A stretch of 64,000 nt of DNA from Dicaeum eximium (Eukaryota; Chordata; Aves; Passeriformes; Dicaeidae). The notes under the pieces are model-generated. The model ran no database searches and was not told the origin of the DNA. It saw nothing but the letters and a program-made list of their open reading frames with translations. This document shows, in pieces, positions 63,299-64,000 of this stretch; positions within the stretch are counted from its first letter, which is position 1; each line of letters begins with the position of its first letter. A program made the translations under genes and the position numbers. Location of the stretch: the NCBI GenBank assembly GCA_013396995.1, contig VWZP01005794.1, positions 1,561,355 to 1,625,354 of the forward strand, in the 5' to 3' direction.

Positions 63299-63490
63299 CT
63301 ATGCAAGTAGGCAAAGGTTTGTCCCAAACTCTTCGATCTCCACTTAAGCAGGTCATAGTACTACTACCATGCATTGTATAGCCAGGATTACAGCTGTATA
63401 AAATGACAGTGTCTATAAAATGTCCTTCATCTTGTATCTTGTAGCCATAATTTGGTATGCCAGGATCTTCACACTTCACTAGGTCAAAAC
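63299..63490 (-). CDS. CSMD1: CSMD1 exon: sushi (CCP) domain 7, complete
   Basis: One 192-bp exon, phase 1 at both ends, encodes a whole sushi/CCP module. It reads FDLVKCEDPGIPNYGY near the start, then YSCNPGY, MTCLSGDRRVWDKPLPTC and a final Ile before the split codon. The four cysteines that form the 1-3 and 2-4 disulphides are present, as is the conserved tryptophan before the last cysteine. The acceptor is TTTGCAG and the donor AG/GTAAG. The linker FDLVK is the CUB7-sushi 7 junction in mammalian CSMD1. No N-glycosylation sequon is present in this module. Confidence 0.96.
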
Positions 63491-64000
63491 CTGCAAACGG
63501 AAGTGGGGAAAGAAGAAAAAAAGACATGGAGATATAAATACCAAAGAAAATATAATAGCAATGAATCTGATTCTGATGCAAATTTTATTCTCATGATTCA
63601 ATGACATTAGATGTATTCACAGTGACCAAAGATAAATGGTATATAATTTGGGTAAATCAGAAACTGAAAGACTAGGAACTAATTATTAACTTGATATTTG
63701 ATTATGACATGTGCTTATTGAAGAAAACATTTTATCTATATTATTCTAAAATAGATAGGTGAGAAATTAATTCACTAATACCACTTCTTTATTTCATTCT
63801 TTTTTATTCAGTCGGAAAGAAACTTTGATCCTGGTTTTGGCATGATGTAGCAGCTTCACCTCCTCACCTAATCTCCATAATAATGTCAAGAGACCACAGT
63901 AGTAACTCAGGAATCATGTGCAAAGGCTATTTCATCCATCCTAGTCTCAAGATAGCATGGCTTCAGTTTCATCTCTGCTGAAAGGAAGTATTCCCACACT
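63491..64000 (-). other. Partial intron upstream of the sushi 7 exon
   Basis: This is the 3' part of the intron before the first exon in the window. It ends in a pyrimidine-rich stretch and TTTGCAG. Nothing else was recognised in it; the preceding CUB7 exon is outside the window. Confidence 0.85.

Larger units (their letters stand above)
1..64000 (-). other. CSMD1: CSMD1 gene, internal segment (17 exons, both ends outside the window)
   Basis: The 17 exons listed below join in one frame to a chain of alternating sushi and CUB domains with no stop codon. CSMD1 is a very large type I membrane glycoprotein, expressed strongly in the nervous system and described as a complement inhibitor; that is family knowledge, not visible here. 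The assignment to CSMD1 and not CSMD2 or CSMD3 rests on short signatures remembered from mammalian CSMD1, such as CVQLNNRFFWQPDPPTC, ATSNQILLRFSAKSGASA and CMPGTVRRWNYPSPLC. Introns run from 0.6 to 11 kb, far shorter than the mammalian gene, which is about 2 Mb in human. No promoter, first exon, last exon or poly(A) signal of the gene lies in the window. Confidence 0.94.

Noticed and set aside
1324..63490. Assignment to CSMD2 or CSMD3 instead of CSMD1
   Set aside because: The paralogues share the domain layout, but several segments agree best with remembered CSMD1. A BLASTP search of the joined exons would settle it; best hits to CSMD3 or CSMD2 across birds would refute this call.

Overview
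This is a vertebrate nuclear window, almost certainly from a bird. It is AT-rich and is mostly intron. Its recognisable transposons are CR1 LINE fragments, most of them typical of birds, plus one partial LTR of a type common in avian ERVL elements. Short reading frames on both strands are noise, apart from those overlapping 17 minus-strand exons. There is no sign of bacterial, plasmid or phage DNA, and no tRNA, rRNA or CRISPR array was seen.

The only gene is an internal part of CSMD1 (CUB and Sushi multiple domains 1), transcribed right to left. Seventeen coding exons total 2,400 bp, which is 799 complete codons plus split codons at each end. Every splice junction keeps the reading frame and no stop interrupts it. 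In transcription order they encode one sushi domain (probably sushi 7), CUB8, sushi 8, CUB9, sushi 9, CUB10, sushi 10, CUB11, sushi 11 and the first third of CUB12. The numbering comes from the remembered order of domains in mammalian CSMD1. Neither the signal peptide end nor the transmembrane/cytoplasmic end is here. All boundaries between domains are phase 1, so each domain is an exon cassette that is a multiple of three. Sushi 7 to 10 are single exons and sushi 11 is two. CUB8 and CUB9 are two exons each, split in phase 2. CUB10 and CUB11 are three exons each. One intron (25779-26402) uses a GC donor instead of GT; the rest are GT-AG.

Layout from left to right: 1-1323 downstream intron; 1324-9178 CUB12 start and sushi 11; 9179-20154 the largest intron (11 kb), with a GATA microsatellite, several CR1 pieces and a C-rich repeat remnant; 20155-26527 CUB11, whose intron holds a 930-bp CR1 and a partial LTR; 27738-27941 sushi 10; 27942-35104 an intron with a poly-C tract containing 14 unresolved bases; 35105-38779 CUB10; 41184-41378 sushi 9; 43205-46305 CUB9; 48352-48543 sushi 8; 48544-56830 an 8.3-kb intron with almost no recognisable repeats; 56831-58953 CUB8; 63299-63490 sushi 7; 63491-64000 upstream intron.

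I found no previously undescribed biological system. The points most worth a second look are the GC-AG intron with a competing GT site 8 nt upstream, the CUB10 domain that lacks the usual calcium-binding acids, the G-quadruplex-prone poly-C gap, a perfect 13-bp hairpin, and two unclassified GC-rich blocks inside introns.
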